Below are positions 8,996-16,861 of a stretch of DNA of 64,000 bases, one piece after another. Within the stretch, counting starts at the first letter, position 1, and each line of letters starts with the position of its first letter. The notes beneath the pieces are model-generated. The model did no database searches. It was not told where the DNA came from and saw nothing but the letters and a program-made list of their open reading frames with translations. This DNA comes from Paralysiella testudinis. GTDB taxonomy: Bacteria > Pseudomonadota > Gammaproteobacteria > Burkholderiales > Neisseriaceae. Location: assembly GCF_016894345.1 (NCBI RefSeq), contig NZ_CP069798.1, positions 1,943,385 to 2,007,384 on the forward strand, written 5' to 3'. The translations under genes were made by a program, and so were the position numbers.

Positions 8996-9030
8996 CAAAA
9001 AAGCCGTCTGTTGTGACAGACGGCTTTTTA
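8996..9030. terminator. Bidirectional terminator
   Basis: AAAAAAGCCGTCTGT pairs with ACAGACGGCTTTTT around a short loop. It lies between the convergent hemL and YgiW-like genes. The stem contains GCCGTCTG, the core of the canonical Neisseria uptake word. Confidence 0.8.
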
Positions 9031-9047
9031 TCGGCCATAAAAAATAC

Positions 9048-9410
9048 TTACAATTTAACGATGCGATTCACATCGATTTCCACGGCACGGCCGCGTTTGT
9101 GCTCTACTTCGCCTTCAATACGCACTTTATCTTGCGCATTAACGCTGAGGCCGCGCCAATCGTCGTCATCAATTTCCACGGTTACCGTGCCGCTGGCATC
9201 TTTAAATTCATAACGCTCATGGCCGGTTTTTTTAACGATACGGCCTTCCAACACCACTTTGCTGTCGTCCGGCAAAGCCTTGGCGGCGGCCACAGTCTGA
9301 ACCGCAACATCGGTTTGCACCGCCGCGGCGCCAAAAGTGTCGGCAGCGGCCACACCGGCCAACCCTAAGCCTGCGGCCAATAGCCATGCTTTGAATATCA
9401 TTTTGCTCAT
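9048..9410 (-). CDS. YgiW/YdeI-family periplasmic OB-fold protein
   Basis: 120 residues. A signal peptide (1-23, ending VAA) is followed by a bacterial OB-fold (BOF) domain: VVLEGRIVKKTGHERYEFKDASG, VTVEIDDDDW and VRIEGEVEHKRG. Family members are small periplasmic stress-tolerance proteins of unknown ligand. The prophage inserted 68 bases upstream of its start, so the insertion may have separated it from distal promoter elements. Confidence 0.85.
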   Translation of the reverse strand: MSKMIFKAWLLAAGLGLAGVAAADTFGAAAVQTDVAVQTVAAAKALPDDSKVVLEGRIVKKTGHERYEFKDASGTVTVEIDDDDWRGLSVNAQDKVRIEGEVEHKRGRAVEIDVNRIVKL

Positions 9411-9457
9411 TCATCGTCCTTTCTGATTTATCACTTTATTAAAACACATTGAAATAT

Positions 9458-9856
9458 TCAGGTTGCCTGAAAGATTGGTGAAGCCGGGCGCGATAAATGG
9501 TGATGCTTTTGCAAGATAAATGCGACTTTATTTTGTTTCACACTGTGCAACAATGTTTCAAAACCTGCCGAACAAAGGCAGGTTTTTTTGTTTGTGGTGA
9601 ACCTTTGCACTGGGATTGCTGGGTACTGTCGGCCAGCAGAGTTATGCTGTGTCCATCGATTAACGGACTGGAGCAAGCAAATGTACCCGATGATACGCGA
9701 AGCGATGTATGATATTTTTGGTGAAGTGGTGATGGCTGCATGCTGGGTTGTTAAAGAACTCAAGCGGTTAATGGCTTTACAGCGCGGGCATTTGATTTCA
9801 AAAGTGCCACAGCCTTCGGCCAACAGCTTATTGCAGTTTTTGCAACGATGTTTCAT
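9458..9856 (-). CDS. com: Com-like zinc-finger translational regulator, unusually extended
   Basis: The first 32 residues are a clear Mu Com-type zinc finger: HRCKNCNKLL then IKCPRCKAINRL, two CxxC knuckles. In Mu, Com is about 62 residues and activates translation of mom, a DNA-modification gene at the same end of the phage. Here the frame stays open for 132 codons and runs through the prophage terminus at 9479 into host DNA, and no mom-like protein is present. The downstream part is therefore probably not native, and a frameshift after the finger or loss of mom is likely. The ATG lies 3' of a weak ribosome-binding site. Confidence 0.6.
   Translation of the reverse strand: MKHRCKNCNKLLAEGCGTFEIKCPRCKAINRLSSLTTQHAAITTSPKISYIASRIIGYICLLQSVNRWTQHNSAGRQYPAIPVQRFTTNKKTCLCSAGFETLLHSVKQNKVAFILQKHHHLSRPASPIFQAT
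9473..9478. repeat. Target site duplication of the prophage (left copy)
   Basis: GATTGG immediately precedes the prophage terminus TGAAGC, and the same hexamer immediately follows the other terminus at 46957-46962. A 5-bp reading does not match (ATTGG against GATTG), so the duplication is 6 bp. Confidence 0.88.
9479..9561. promoter_or_regulatory. Prophage terminus (tail side) with transposase-binding boxes
   Basis: Reads inward from TGAAGCCGGGCGCGATAAAT. GATAAATG boxes start 14 and 37 bases from the end. The first bases resemble Mu's right end (TGAAGCGGCGCACG, from memory). A 27-bp sequence, starting GTTTCACACTGTGC, lies at 9535-9561 and recurs with two mismatches at 46845-46871. These are probably transposase contact sites. 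Confidence 0.8.
9562..9592 (+). terminator. Terminator just inside the prophage end
   Basis: AACCTGCC pairs with GGCAGGTT followed by a T tract on the plus strand. It would stop transcription entering the prophage from the host side. Confidence 0.65.
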
Positions 9857-10038
9857 TTTTTGTGGTTTTCTACGTTTTGGTGATAGAATCCGCACGCCTC
9901 GCGAGGTGGCGGCCTTGGGTCAATGCAGGTTCCGTCTGCTTTGGCTGGCGTGGGTGGTGCTACAACACTGCCCGCGCCGCCGTCTTTACATCAATACAAC
10001 AATATCAAACTAACTAAAATCTACCGGCAAATGCCGTC

Positions 10039-10257
10039 TTAGCACCTCCATTTCATACGATTTCTTGCAATGTTCCGCCTGCCAAAAAACAGGCCGTCTA
10101 TCAGCTTGTGTGCCCAGCGCCAGCGCCGTTTTGCGTCTGCAATACTGGCGCGGCGGTATGCGCGGCTGCTTAAGGTTTCATCGGCGTAGCCGCCGAGTGC
10201 GGCGTTAAGCAGCTGGTCGAGCGCAATCGCAATATGATACAGATAGCGGCGCATCAT
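10039..10257 (-). CDS. Small conserved prophage protein of unknown function
   Basis: 72 residues. It contains the segment YHIAIALDQLLNAALGGYADETLSSRAYR, which recurs in many prophages of Neisseriales and relatives, usually near tail fibre or lysis genes; I recall such proteins being given unrelated automatic names. The C-terminal half is basic and aromatic (RWRWAHKLIDGLFFG). Its ATG overlaps the restored stop of the fibre assembly gene (ATGA), suggesting translational coupling. Function is unknown. Confidence 0.65.
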   Translation of the reverse strand: MMRRYLYHIAIALDQLLNAALGGYADETLSSRAYRRASIADAKRRWRWAHKLIDGLFFGRRNIARNRMKWRC

Positions 10258-11007
10258 GCACCCGGCGCGCTGTAGTTGATTTTAATTTCATCCACGGCAG
10301 CCAAATCGGCAGCGGCGTTGAGCGCATCAACATACGCCTGCCGCTGCCCGGCCACATGCGCCGCCAGCGCGCTGTAGGCGCGGGCTTTTTAGTGCTTTTG
10401 TGCGCAGGTCATCAAGATCAGCACCGCGTGCCAATGCGATTTGCGACAGCATGGGCGTGGCCGCGGTGTTGTTTACTGCCCATGCCTCGGCTTCAGCGGC
10501 CTGCTGTGCCCAAGTTGCCAACTCGAACTCGGGCACTTTGTCGAGTTCTGCGGCGCGGCTGATATGTGCTTGTGCGGCATTGTTGATGGCAGCGTATTTT
10601 GCCGCTTTGGCATCGGCCAGCTGTTGCGCACGGGCGGATTTTGTTAGCGTCCACGCCTTTGCCTTGGCGTCCCAGCTGTGATATTTATCCGGCGGCGGGG
10701 TGTCGGTAATGCCGTCGGGCAAAGCGCCTACAGCATTGATTGTGTGCGGCTGGCCAGTGGCTGTGCTGTAAAACACTTGGCCGCGGTGGTCGGGCAGATA
10801 CTGCCATGCGCCGTCTTGCCAGCGCGCGGCATGGCCGGGTCTGTCTTCGGGCGGATCGGCATCGATGCAGCCGCCGGGCAGGATATAGCTGCCGTCGCTT
10901 GCCGCGAGGTCTAAATCGGCATCGGTGGTATAGAGATAGTAGCCGTTTGCATCGAGCTGACACACTTGTTTTGTGAGCGGCGGCAGCGGTTTAGTGTTGA
11001 GTGACAT
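10254..11007 (-). pseudogene. Tail fibre assembly/chaperone-like protein, frameshifted near the C-terminus
   Basis: The N-terminal part (LPPLTKQVCQLDANGYYLYT...LPGGCIDADPP) and the coiled region before the C-terminus match proteins encoded after tail fibres in P2/Mu-like phages. As read, the frame stops at 10327 after a nonsense-like tail. Removing one T from the run at 10386-10390 (plus strand) restores ARAYSALAAHVAGQRQAYVD... down to a stop that overlaps the next ATG. Repaired length is about 250 residues. It follows the fibre gene and probably helps fibre assembly. Confidence 0.7.
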
Positions 11008-11025
11008 TGTGTTGTGTCCTGTTTG

Positions 11026-12460
11026 TTAGATTTTGATGATGGCAAGCAATGCAATGTTGCGCGGGCGATTTTCGGGGCGGTGGGTACAACGCGGCTTGCG
11101 TCAAATGAGATGTCGCGCGGCAAACGTGCATCACCGTCACTAGCATCTTGCGTCCAATTTTTGTATCCGGTTTCATTAAAATAAAATGCGCCGGTTGCGC
11201 TCCACGACTCGATCAACTGCTGTTTGGTGTCATTGCCACTCGCAATCCGGCCGGTGATGTTGCGGATAGCATCGCCCTGTGCGCTACCCAGCGCCCGACC
11301 GGCATCAACGCCGCGGCCATCGTCCCAGCCGCGCACAAATTCGCCGCGCAAGTCCTCAAGCACAAAATAGCGTCCATTAACATTGCGGCTGCCGTCCGGA
11401 TTGCTCGGGTTGTCGCAGCGATACCACCACGGTGCGGTGGCGTTTTCTGCGGCACCGACCCAGCGTGCATCTGTTAATTCTTGATATGACGACACAAGAA
11501 TTGCCGCGCCGTTGACTTTTAACCATCCTGGCGGCGCGGTTTTGCCGCCGTAGTAAACAACCATCCCCGGCGGCGATGCTTGTCGAATTTGTGCTGCGAT
11601 TGTTGATGCAAAATTAGGGTCGTTGCCCAAGGCCGCAGCAAGTTCGCGCAGGGTGTCGAGTGCGCCCGGGGCACCGTTTACCAGGTTGCCGATTGCGGCG
11701 GCGAGCTCGGTTTGATTTACAGCGTCTGATGCATAAGATTTGATTGCGCCGGGGCGGTTGCGCACGGCAGACCAGTCGGCACCGCTTAACTCGGTTGCAA
11801 TCCAAGTGCCGCTGTTACGATAGCGCACCCACGCCCGTCCTTGGCCGATTATCAGTTGCGACATATCGTCGGATGTCGGCACGGTGAGCACAGAGCCCCA
11901 GCCGTACGGGGTATCGCGGTATCCGCTAACGCCCACGGGCACAGCATCAAAGTCCAGCCCCGCACCTTGACCAAAGATATAAGGCAGCTTACCGGACTCT
12001 AATCCGCTGATTGATTCAGCCAGCACTTTGCCCTGCGCAGCAGAGAGTGCGCTCAAATTATCGGTGCTGTTGAGTACGTTCAGCACTTTCATGACCCCTG
12101 CAACGGTAGGACCGGCATTGTCGATTTCATGCGTGTGCGAGGTGGCGCTAACGCTGTTGGTGCTCGAGCCGGTGATTTTGCCCGGGGTGCCGAGGGTGAT
12201 TGTGCGGTTCGCGGACAAATCGCCGCCGCCGCTTAAACCGTTGCCCGCAATCATCTGAATTGATTTGTCGGCTTTGCTTGCGCCCAAGCCGCCGATGTTT
12301 TGCACGGCTTGCGCAAGCTCGGTTTTAAGCCACTGGGTGCGGTTGGCCAGTTGGCGGGCTTGCAGGTTGTCGATGCCGTTTTCACCCCCAGCACCGGGTC
12401 GGTGGTTTCCAGCTGGTAGATGCCGTTTTCCCATATTGCGTTTTCTTTTACGTTTGCCAT
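11026..12460 (-). pseudogene. Tail fibre protein with two frameshifts
   Basis: The true N-terminus is MANVKENAIWENGIYQLE at ATG 12460, preceded by GAGGAG. One missing G in the run at 12385-12389 joins it to ENGIDNLQARQLANRTQWLK. The body has phage fibre features: repeated Ser/Thr/Gly stretches, a collar-like segment PPGMVVYYGGKTAPPGWLKV, and a C-terminal DLRGEFVRGWDDGRGVDAGR motif found in host-binding tips. A second missing base in the run at 11074-11077 restores the ending VVPTAPENRPRNIALLAIIK. Without both repairs the start and tip are lost. It follows gpI, as in P2-type tails. Confidence 0.82.
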
Positions 12461-12461
12461 C

Positions 12462-13040
12462 TTATGCGGCTCCTCGGTTAAATGTGCCATCTCTGCGGGC
12501 GCGGCTGTTATGCCGCAGCGCCGCTTGTTGGTAATCCAGCGCTTCCAATATGCAGCGTGCCGGTGCAAAGGCTTGCAGGGTGCGGCGCAGCAGCCCGGCT
12601 TGGTCGTTTGTAATCGGGTTGACCAGCACGATGCGGTAGTGCGCCCAGTGCGGGCCGTGGCCGCGGTAATAAGTGCCGTCGCGGCGGATGGTGCCGTTAT
12701 GCTTTTGCCCGCTTAGGCCTTCAATAATCTGCACCTCACCAAAACCCAAGCGGCGCACAATCTCGCGCACCGCCCACGGGGTGCCTTTGTATCTGTGTAA
12801 CTCGTAAGCGCCTTTTATCAATGCCCGCCGCGCACTGTCGGATTCGGCCAGCCAATAGCCGTCTGCGCCCAAAATGCTGCGGCTTTCGGCCAGCAGCGGC
12901 AGATGTTCGGGGGCAACCAAGGCAACTAAGCGCGGCATCAGCTGCGGCAGCTCGACCAATTCCAGCCGCAAGCCAAGCTCGGCCAGCGCCCGATAGCGTT
13001 GGTCGCGCTCGATGATGTCGGCGTAGTTCATCTTAGCCAT
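12462..13040 (-). CDS. Tail protein I (P2 gpI family)
   Basis: 192 residues. It is a baseplate protein of contractile tails, linking baseplate wedge and fibre. Family signals include RALAELGLRLELVELPQL, the conserved RRALIKGAYELHRYKGTPWAVREIVRRLG segment, and a C-terminal histidine/arginine-rich region. ATG 13040 overlaps the end of the gpJ gene (stop at 13033-13035); ATG 13031 is an alternative. Order J-I-fibre matches P2. Confidence 0.88.
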   Translation of the reverse strand: MAKMNYADIIERDQRYRALAELGLRLELVELPQLMPRLVALVAPEHLPLLAESRSILGADGYWLAESDSARRALIKGAYELHRYKGTPWAVREIVRRLGFGEVQIIEGLSGQKHNGTIRRDGTYYRGHGPHWAHYRIVLVNPITNDQAGLLRRTLQAFAPARCILEALDYQQAALRHNSRARRDGTFNRGAA

Positions 13041-14175
13041 CCACTTGCTCCGCAGCGGCGGTGATATTGATGCGGGTGCAACGTGCCCATTGGTTTGGTG
13101 CTACAGTAGTGAGCGCTAGCCCCGGTGTGCTCACGTTGTAAACCCCGGCCACGCGCAAGGCTGCCTGAATATGCAGCGGCACAATATCGGCACCCAAGCG
13201 ATGGCGGCGCCCGGCTTCGTAAGCCGCCCAAGCGGCGTTGGCGGCGGCCAATACTTCGGCGGGATTGCTGCCGCTAAACAGCGTGAGCGTGGCGTTAACG
13301 CTGTAATCCACCGGCGCGGGTGGGCGCACCACCACCTTGTCGCACAGGGGGCGCAGGCGCTCGGCAGACAGGGCAGTTTGCACCGCACCGAGCAGCTCAT
13401 CACCCGGCAGGCCGTCTTTGGTGAGGATACTCACCGCCACGGTGCCGCCAATCGGTGCGCCGGTGCTGTCGGTATCGTTGGCCACATGCACGTCCACAAT
13501 CGCGGGGCTGACCTGCCGCGCCCAATACTGATAAGCGCCCACCGGCCCGGCCACGCTGAAGCTCTCCGGCGCCAGTAAAATGCGCTGGCGGTAGGCATCG
13601 TCGCCCTCGATGTCCACCCCGCCAGACGGCACGGTGATATTGGCGGCTTTAACGGCAATCGTTGGGTGCAGGCTGTCGACCACGGTGTTGATTTGCCCGG
13701 CAGACCAGCCGTTGCCGGAAATGCCCGGCACGGTGCAGGCGGCCAGCAGGTCAAGCTGCTTTTGGGCAGCGCTAAGCGTGCCGCCTTCGCGGGTGGCAAA
13801 CATCACATCGCCCACCGAAACACGGCTGCCTGCAGCAATAAATACCTGTGCCTGCCCGGCAATCTCGGCGCTGAAGCGCAGCGTGGTGAGCGCGGGCTGA
13901 GCGGCCAAGCGCGGGGTGTTAACATCATCGCCGCATAAATCCAGCATTAAGCCGGTGGCAAAACGCGGGTGTTGTTGGCGGTAGGCTTCGTTCATTTGCT
14001 GCCGCGCTAAGGTTTCGCGGTAGGCAAAGGTGTTAATCAGCAAACGCTCAATGTGCGCGGGCTGCAATACTTTGCCGCTGCGTGCTTCGTAGTCGGCAAT
14101 GGTGGCGGCCAGCACGGTGGCCAAGTCGTCATCGACCACTTTCACGTTTTCACGCGGTAATTTGTTCAAATCCAT
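13033..14175 (-). CDS. Baseplate J-like protein
   Basis: 380 residues. It forms the baseplate wedge of a contractile tail. The N-terminal DYEARSGKVLQPAHIERLLINTFAYRETL segment, the central GDVMFATREGGTLSAAQ and DAYRQRILLAPESFSVAGP blocks, and the late SILTKDGLPGDELLGAVQ are all gpJ signatures. It starts 1 base downstream of the gpW stop region, where an uptake sequence (TTTCAGGCAGCC) overlaps the junction. The frame is intact. Confidence 0.92.
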   Translation of the reverse strand: MDLNKLPRENVKVVDDDLATVLAATIADYEARSGKVLQPAHIERLLINTFAYRETLARQQMNEAYRQQHPRFATGLMLDLCGDDVNTPRLAAQPALTTLRFSAEIAGQAQVFIAAGSRVSVGDVMFATREGGTLSAAQKQLDLLAACTVPGISGNGWSAGQINTVVDSLHPTIAVKAANITVPSGGVDIEGDDAYRQRILLAPESFSVAGPVGAYQYWARQVSPAIVDVHVANDTDSTGAPIGGTVAVSILTKDGLPGDELLGAVQTALSAERLRPLCDKVVVRPPAPVDYSVNATLTLFSGSNPAEVLAAANAAWAAYEAGRRHRLGADIVPLHIQAALRVAGVYNVSTPGLALTTVAPNQWARCTRINITAAAEQVDG

Positions 14176-14176
14176 T

Positions 14177-14542
14177 TCAGGCAGCCTTTAATAAAATATC
14201 GCTGCGGTAAATCTCACCCGCCACCGCTGCGGCCACGCGCCAGTGCACGGTCATCACAATGTGCGGTGCATTGCCCGCAAACGTCACTTGCGTTACTTCT
14301 GCCCGTGGCTCCCATGTTTTAACCGCCAGCACCACTTCGCGCACGCAGTTGGGCACAAACACATCTTCGGGCGTATCGATGTAGTCAAAATGGTTGCTGC
14401 CGAATGCCGGGCGGCACACATCGGTGCCTTTGCGGGTGCCGAGGATATTAAAAATACACTGCTCGATATCGGCGGCATCTTGCACGATGCCGGTGCTGTC
14501 GGGGGCGAGTTGCCAATGGCGGCTGCGGGCTTGGGTATTCAT
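14177..14542 (-). CDS. gpW/gp25-family baseplate protein
   Basis: 121 residues. This lysozyme-like baseplate subunit (gp25/gpW family) sits in the baseplate hub region. IEQCIFNILGTRKGTDVCRPAFGSNHFDYID is the family signature (R-P-x-F-G). It is the first gene after a 300-bp non-coding stretch holding the late leader described at 14572-14693, so it appears to begin a new transcript covering W-J-I-fibre-assembly genes. Confidence 0.9.
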   Translation of the reverse strand: MNTQARSRHWQLAPDSTGIVQDAADIEQCIFNILGTRKGTDVCRPAFGSNHFDYIDTPEDVFVPNCVREVVLAVKTWEPRAEVTQVTFAGNAPHIVMTVHWRVAAAVAGEIYRSDILLKAA

Positions 14543-14571
14543 GGCGTGATTATCGGTATTGGCCGTTGGCG

Positions 14572-14693
14572 GGTCTTTTAAACGGGTTTAAGGATTGCGC
14601 TTGTTTGGGCAGGCATAAAAAATCCCTGCATCAAGTGATGTAGGGATTTTGGCCGCAGATGTGTTTGCGGTCTTTTAAAACGTTTTAAAAATT
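14572..14693 (-). promoter_or_regulatory. Late leader ahead of gpW: palindromic element, hairpin, second element
   Basis: Read in the minus direction, the block has four parts. First is an exact copy of the 31-bp element (14663-14693, core TTTAAAACGTTTTAAA, ending AGACCGCAAAC). Next is a terminator-like hairpin at 14617-14650. Its 3' arm contains AGGGA followed by T6 and an ATG opening a 12-codon peptide (MPAQTSAILKPV, 14616-14578). Last is a second motif, TTAAACCCGTTTAAAAGACC (14572-14596), that also occurs before the lysis genes. Function is inferred, not known. Confidence 0.6.
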
Positions 14694-14838
14694 ACAGCCC
14701 AGAAGGGCTGTAATTTCTGCGAAGCGCCGCATCGGGCGCAGCACGATACAGGGCGCAGCCCGTGCACGCAGTGCGTAGGCGCTGAAGCTAAAATAGTGGT
14801 TTGAATTTCTGCGAAGCGCCGCATCAGGCGAAGCCTAA
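14691..14838. repeat. Non-coding stretch with hairpin and 27-bp direct repeat
   Basis: ATTACAGCCC-AGAA-GGGCTGTAAT (14691-14714) is a perfect 10-bp stem. The sequence AATTTCTGCGAAGCGCCGCA starts at both 14712 and 14804, and the similarity continues for about 27 bases. No convincing gene is present. It lies just downstream of gpV and may include its terminator. Confidence 0.6.
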
Positions 14839-15449
14839 TCACTGCGCCGCGCCGGTATTGCCGCCGCTGGTTAAATCGGGATGGGTGTGTTGTTTGAGGC
14901 TGACACCGTCGGCCAGAACATCGCCGCCCACGGTGTGCAAAGTGCCGTTAATCGTGGCCGCCGCACCGCTACCGCCATTGCCGCTCATGCCCTGCATATA
15001 GGTAAGACTGCCTGAAACCAACAGATTGCCGGTGGTTTCGGTTTCGGCGCAGTCGATGGTGACTTTGCCACCGCTTTTAATCAGCACATCCCCGGTGTAT
15101 TTACGCTAACCTGCCCGCTACTGCGGTTGTGCTGAATCACCGTACCGTTGCTAAACCGCTTCATCCAGATGTTGCGGTCTGCCGCCGGGGCGGCATCGGC
15201 AGCATTGTAAATCACACCCAGGCACACGCCGCCCTCGCCACGGGCGTCGAGCAGACACACCGCCAGCTCGCCCGGGTCGGGCAAGGCATAAAATTGGTTG
15301 CCGCCCGCAGCCAGCGACACCACCGGCAGCCAGTCGGTTTGCAGGTTTTCCAGCGCGGGCAGGGTAACGCGCACCGCGTGTTTGGCATCGTCTACTGCGG
15401 CCACGGTGCCGAATTGCAGGGTAGCGCCAAAATCATGGGATTGCTGCAT
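14839..15449 (-). pseudogene. Baseplate spike protein gpV-like, frameshifted
   Basis: The N-terminal part (MQQSHDFGATLQFGTVAAVD, ATG 15449) carries the OB-fold of phage spike proteins with VRVTLPALENLQTDWLPVVS and GELAVCLLDARGEGGVCLGV. As read it stops at 15081. One missing base in the C/G run at 15090-15093 restores ...VNTPGDVLIKSGGKVTIDCAETE..., the beta-helical spike, ending in KQHTHPDL..., with a histidine pair like the metal-binding tip of known spikes. Repaired length is about 203 residues. The start overlaps the gpD gene end. Confidence 0.82.
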
Positions 15450-16566
15450 TGCTTGGCTCCTGCTGTGTGGCCTGAGGCGGCTCGTCCGCCACATACTCAA
15501 TCATTTTGACATCCAAGCTCAAGGTATAGCCGCCGCTGCGGCGAATTTCGTGCCGCGCCTGCTTGACCAAATATTTGCCGGAGAGCTTGCCGTAGCCCGC
15601 CAGCTGTACAATCTGCCCGGCCACCAGCTTGGCATTGCCCACCAGCTCAATACTGCCCGCAATCTGGCTTTGCTGCGCATCGGCCAGCGCCGCATCGGCG
15701 CGGGCGGCCAGCTGCTGGTCGCTTTCGCCGCGATTGGCCACAATTTTAAGGGTGTCGGTGGGCTTGTGTTTGGCATCACCACGCACCGGCTTGGCTTTGC
15801 GCCGGGTCTGGCGCGTTTGTTTGGTTTTGGCATCGTAGCCGGTAACAACGGCCTCGTCCGGCACGCCTTTGATTAAATCGCGCAGGCGCAGGCGGGTGAT
15901 GTCTTGCGGCAGCAGCAGCGCCACCGGCTCGGTTTTGGCCAGCTCGGCATTGGCATGAAATACCAGCGTTTTATCCACAATTTTAAACGTGTGGCCATAC
16001 TCCCGCGCCAGCCGCGCCAAAAATTCCACATCACGCTCCTGATATTGGGTTACCCGCTCAATCGCAATATCGGCCACGGTGCCGCTAACGCTTAATTTCA
16101 GCCGCTGCGCAATTAAGCGCACCAGCTTGGCCAAAGTGGTTTTTTCATACGCCTTGGGCTGGAGGGTGCGGTTGGCGCGGGTGATGCCGGTAGACAACGC
16201 TTTGATGCTGATGACGCTGGGCGCATGGCTGTATTCAATCTCGGCGATTTCAAAGCTGCCCAGTTTAACCAGCCCGGTAAATTGGTCGCCCAGCGATAGG
16301 CTCAAACTGTCGCCTTGCTCCGGATACCACGCCCGCAGCCAGCGCCCGTCCACATCTTCAAAGTCCACTTGCAGCTCATCGCTCTGGCCGCCCAAAAAAT
16401 CGGTGTAGCTGATGGTGAGCAGATAGGGCTTGATGTCGGCAGTGATGTCTTTTTGCTCATACGCAATCGTAAAATCCGGCATCGATACCGGGTGGGTGTT
16501 GCCTGCCCCGGCTTGGCCGTTTGCCCAGCCATTCAAGGTGATTAAAGCGCCTAAAGCATCGTTCAT
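15433..16566 (-). CDS. Late control protein gpD / phage tail hub protein
   Basis: 377 residues. It forms the baseplate hub, corresponding to P2 gpD and T4 gp27. Family features are the early PDFTIAYEQKDITADIKPYLLTISYTD, SDELQVDFEDVDGRW, and the middle QYQERDVEFLARLAREYGH motif. The C-terminal part (SGKYLVKQARHEIRRSGGYTLSLDVK) is also typical. The frame is intact and overlaps gpV by 17 bases. Confidence 0.92.
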   Translation of the reverse strand: MNDALGALITLNGWANGQAGAGNTHPVSMPDFTIAYEQKDITADIKPYLLTISYTDFLGGQSDELQVDFEDVDGRWLRAWYPEQGDSLSLSLGDQFTGLVKLGSFEIAEIEYSHAPSVISIKALSTGITRANRTLQPKAYEKTTLAKLVRLIAQRLKLSVSGTVADIAIERVTQYQERDVEFLARLAREYGHTFKIVDKTLVFHANAELAKTEPVALLLPQDITRLRLRDLIKGVPDEAVVTGYDAKTKQTRQTRRKAKPVRGDAKHKPTDTLKIVANRGESDQQLAARADAALADAQQSQIAGSIELVGNAKLVAGQIVQLAGYGKLSGKYLVKQARHEIRRSGGYTLSLDVKMIEYVADEPPQATQQEPSNAAIP

Positions 16567-16570
16567 GTTT

Positions 16571-16612
16571 TTAACCCTCTCTCCCGGCTCTCTCCCAGTT
16601 GGGAGAGAGGGA
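16571..16612. repeat. GC-rich palindromic repeat between gpX and gpD genes
   Basis: CTCTCTCCCAGTTGGGAGAG forms a compact hairpin with further CTCTC/GAGAG sequence around it. A related GGGGAGGGCTGGGGAGAGGG sequence sits inside the zinc-ribbon gene near 29685. These look like a small dispersed repeat family. Confidence 0.45.
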
Positions 16613-16639
16613 CGGTGTGGCCGCTGCGCGGCATTGGTT

Positions 16640-16861
16640 TTACCGCAGCCACGGCGGCATATCGGCTTGGGCGGTTTGCGGCTTGGCCGTCAACACCGGC
16701 ACCAACACGGTTAAGCCTGCTGCAAACGCCTCGGCAATCGGCAAATGCGGATTGGCGGCAATCAGCCCGTCGATTAGCAGCGCATTGCCGTAGTAGCGGT
16801 GCGCAATCAAATCCCAGCGGTCGCCCTCGCGGGTGGTGTACTGCAATACCGAGCGGCTCAT
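16640..16861 (-). CDS. Tail protein X (LysM-like, P2 gpX family)
   Basis: 73 residues. It contains a LysM-like core, YTTREGDRWDLIAHRYYGNALLIDGLIAANPHL, and ends in a short Pro-rich tail. gpX proteins are small baseplate components of P2-like tails. The ATG overlaps the upstream gpU-like stop (ATGA type, 16858-16861), indicating coupled translation. Order U-X-D matches P2 and its relatives. Confidence 0.9.
   Translation of the reverse strand: MSRSVLQYTTREGDRWDLIAHRYYGNALLIDGLIAANPHLPIAEAFAAGLTVLVPVLTAKPQTAQADMPPWLR

Noticed and set aside
9588..10013. Plus-strand open frame of 141 codons at the prophage's tail-side end
   Set aside because: It runs antisense to the Com-like gene, has no homologous look or ribosome-binding site, and its composition follows from the opposite strand.
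10014..10038. A late-leader element before the Com-like gene, as a Pmom equivalent
   Set aside because: The stretch 9857-10038 contains no copy of the 31-bp element or its second motif.
15129..15876. Long plus-strand frames opposite gpV and gpD
   Set aside because: Shadow frames of GC-rich late genes; none has a start signal or recognisable domain.
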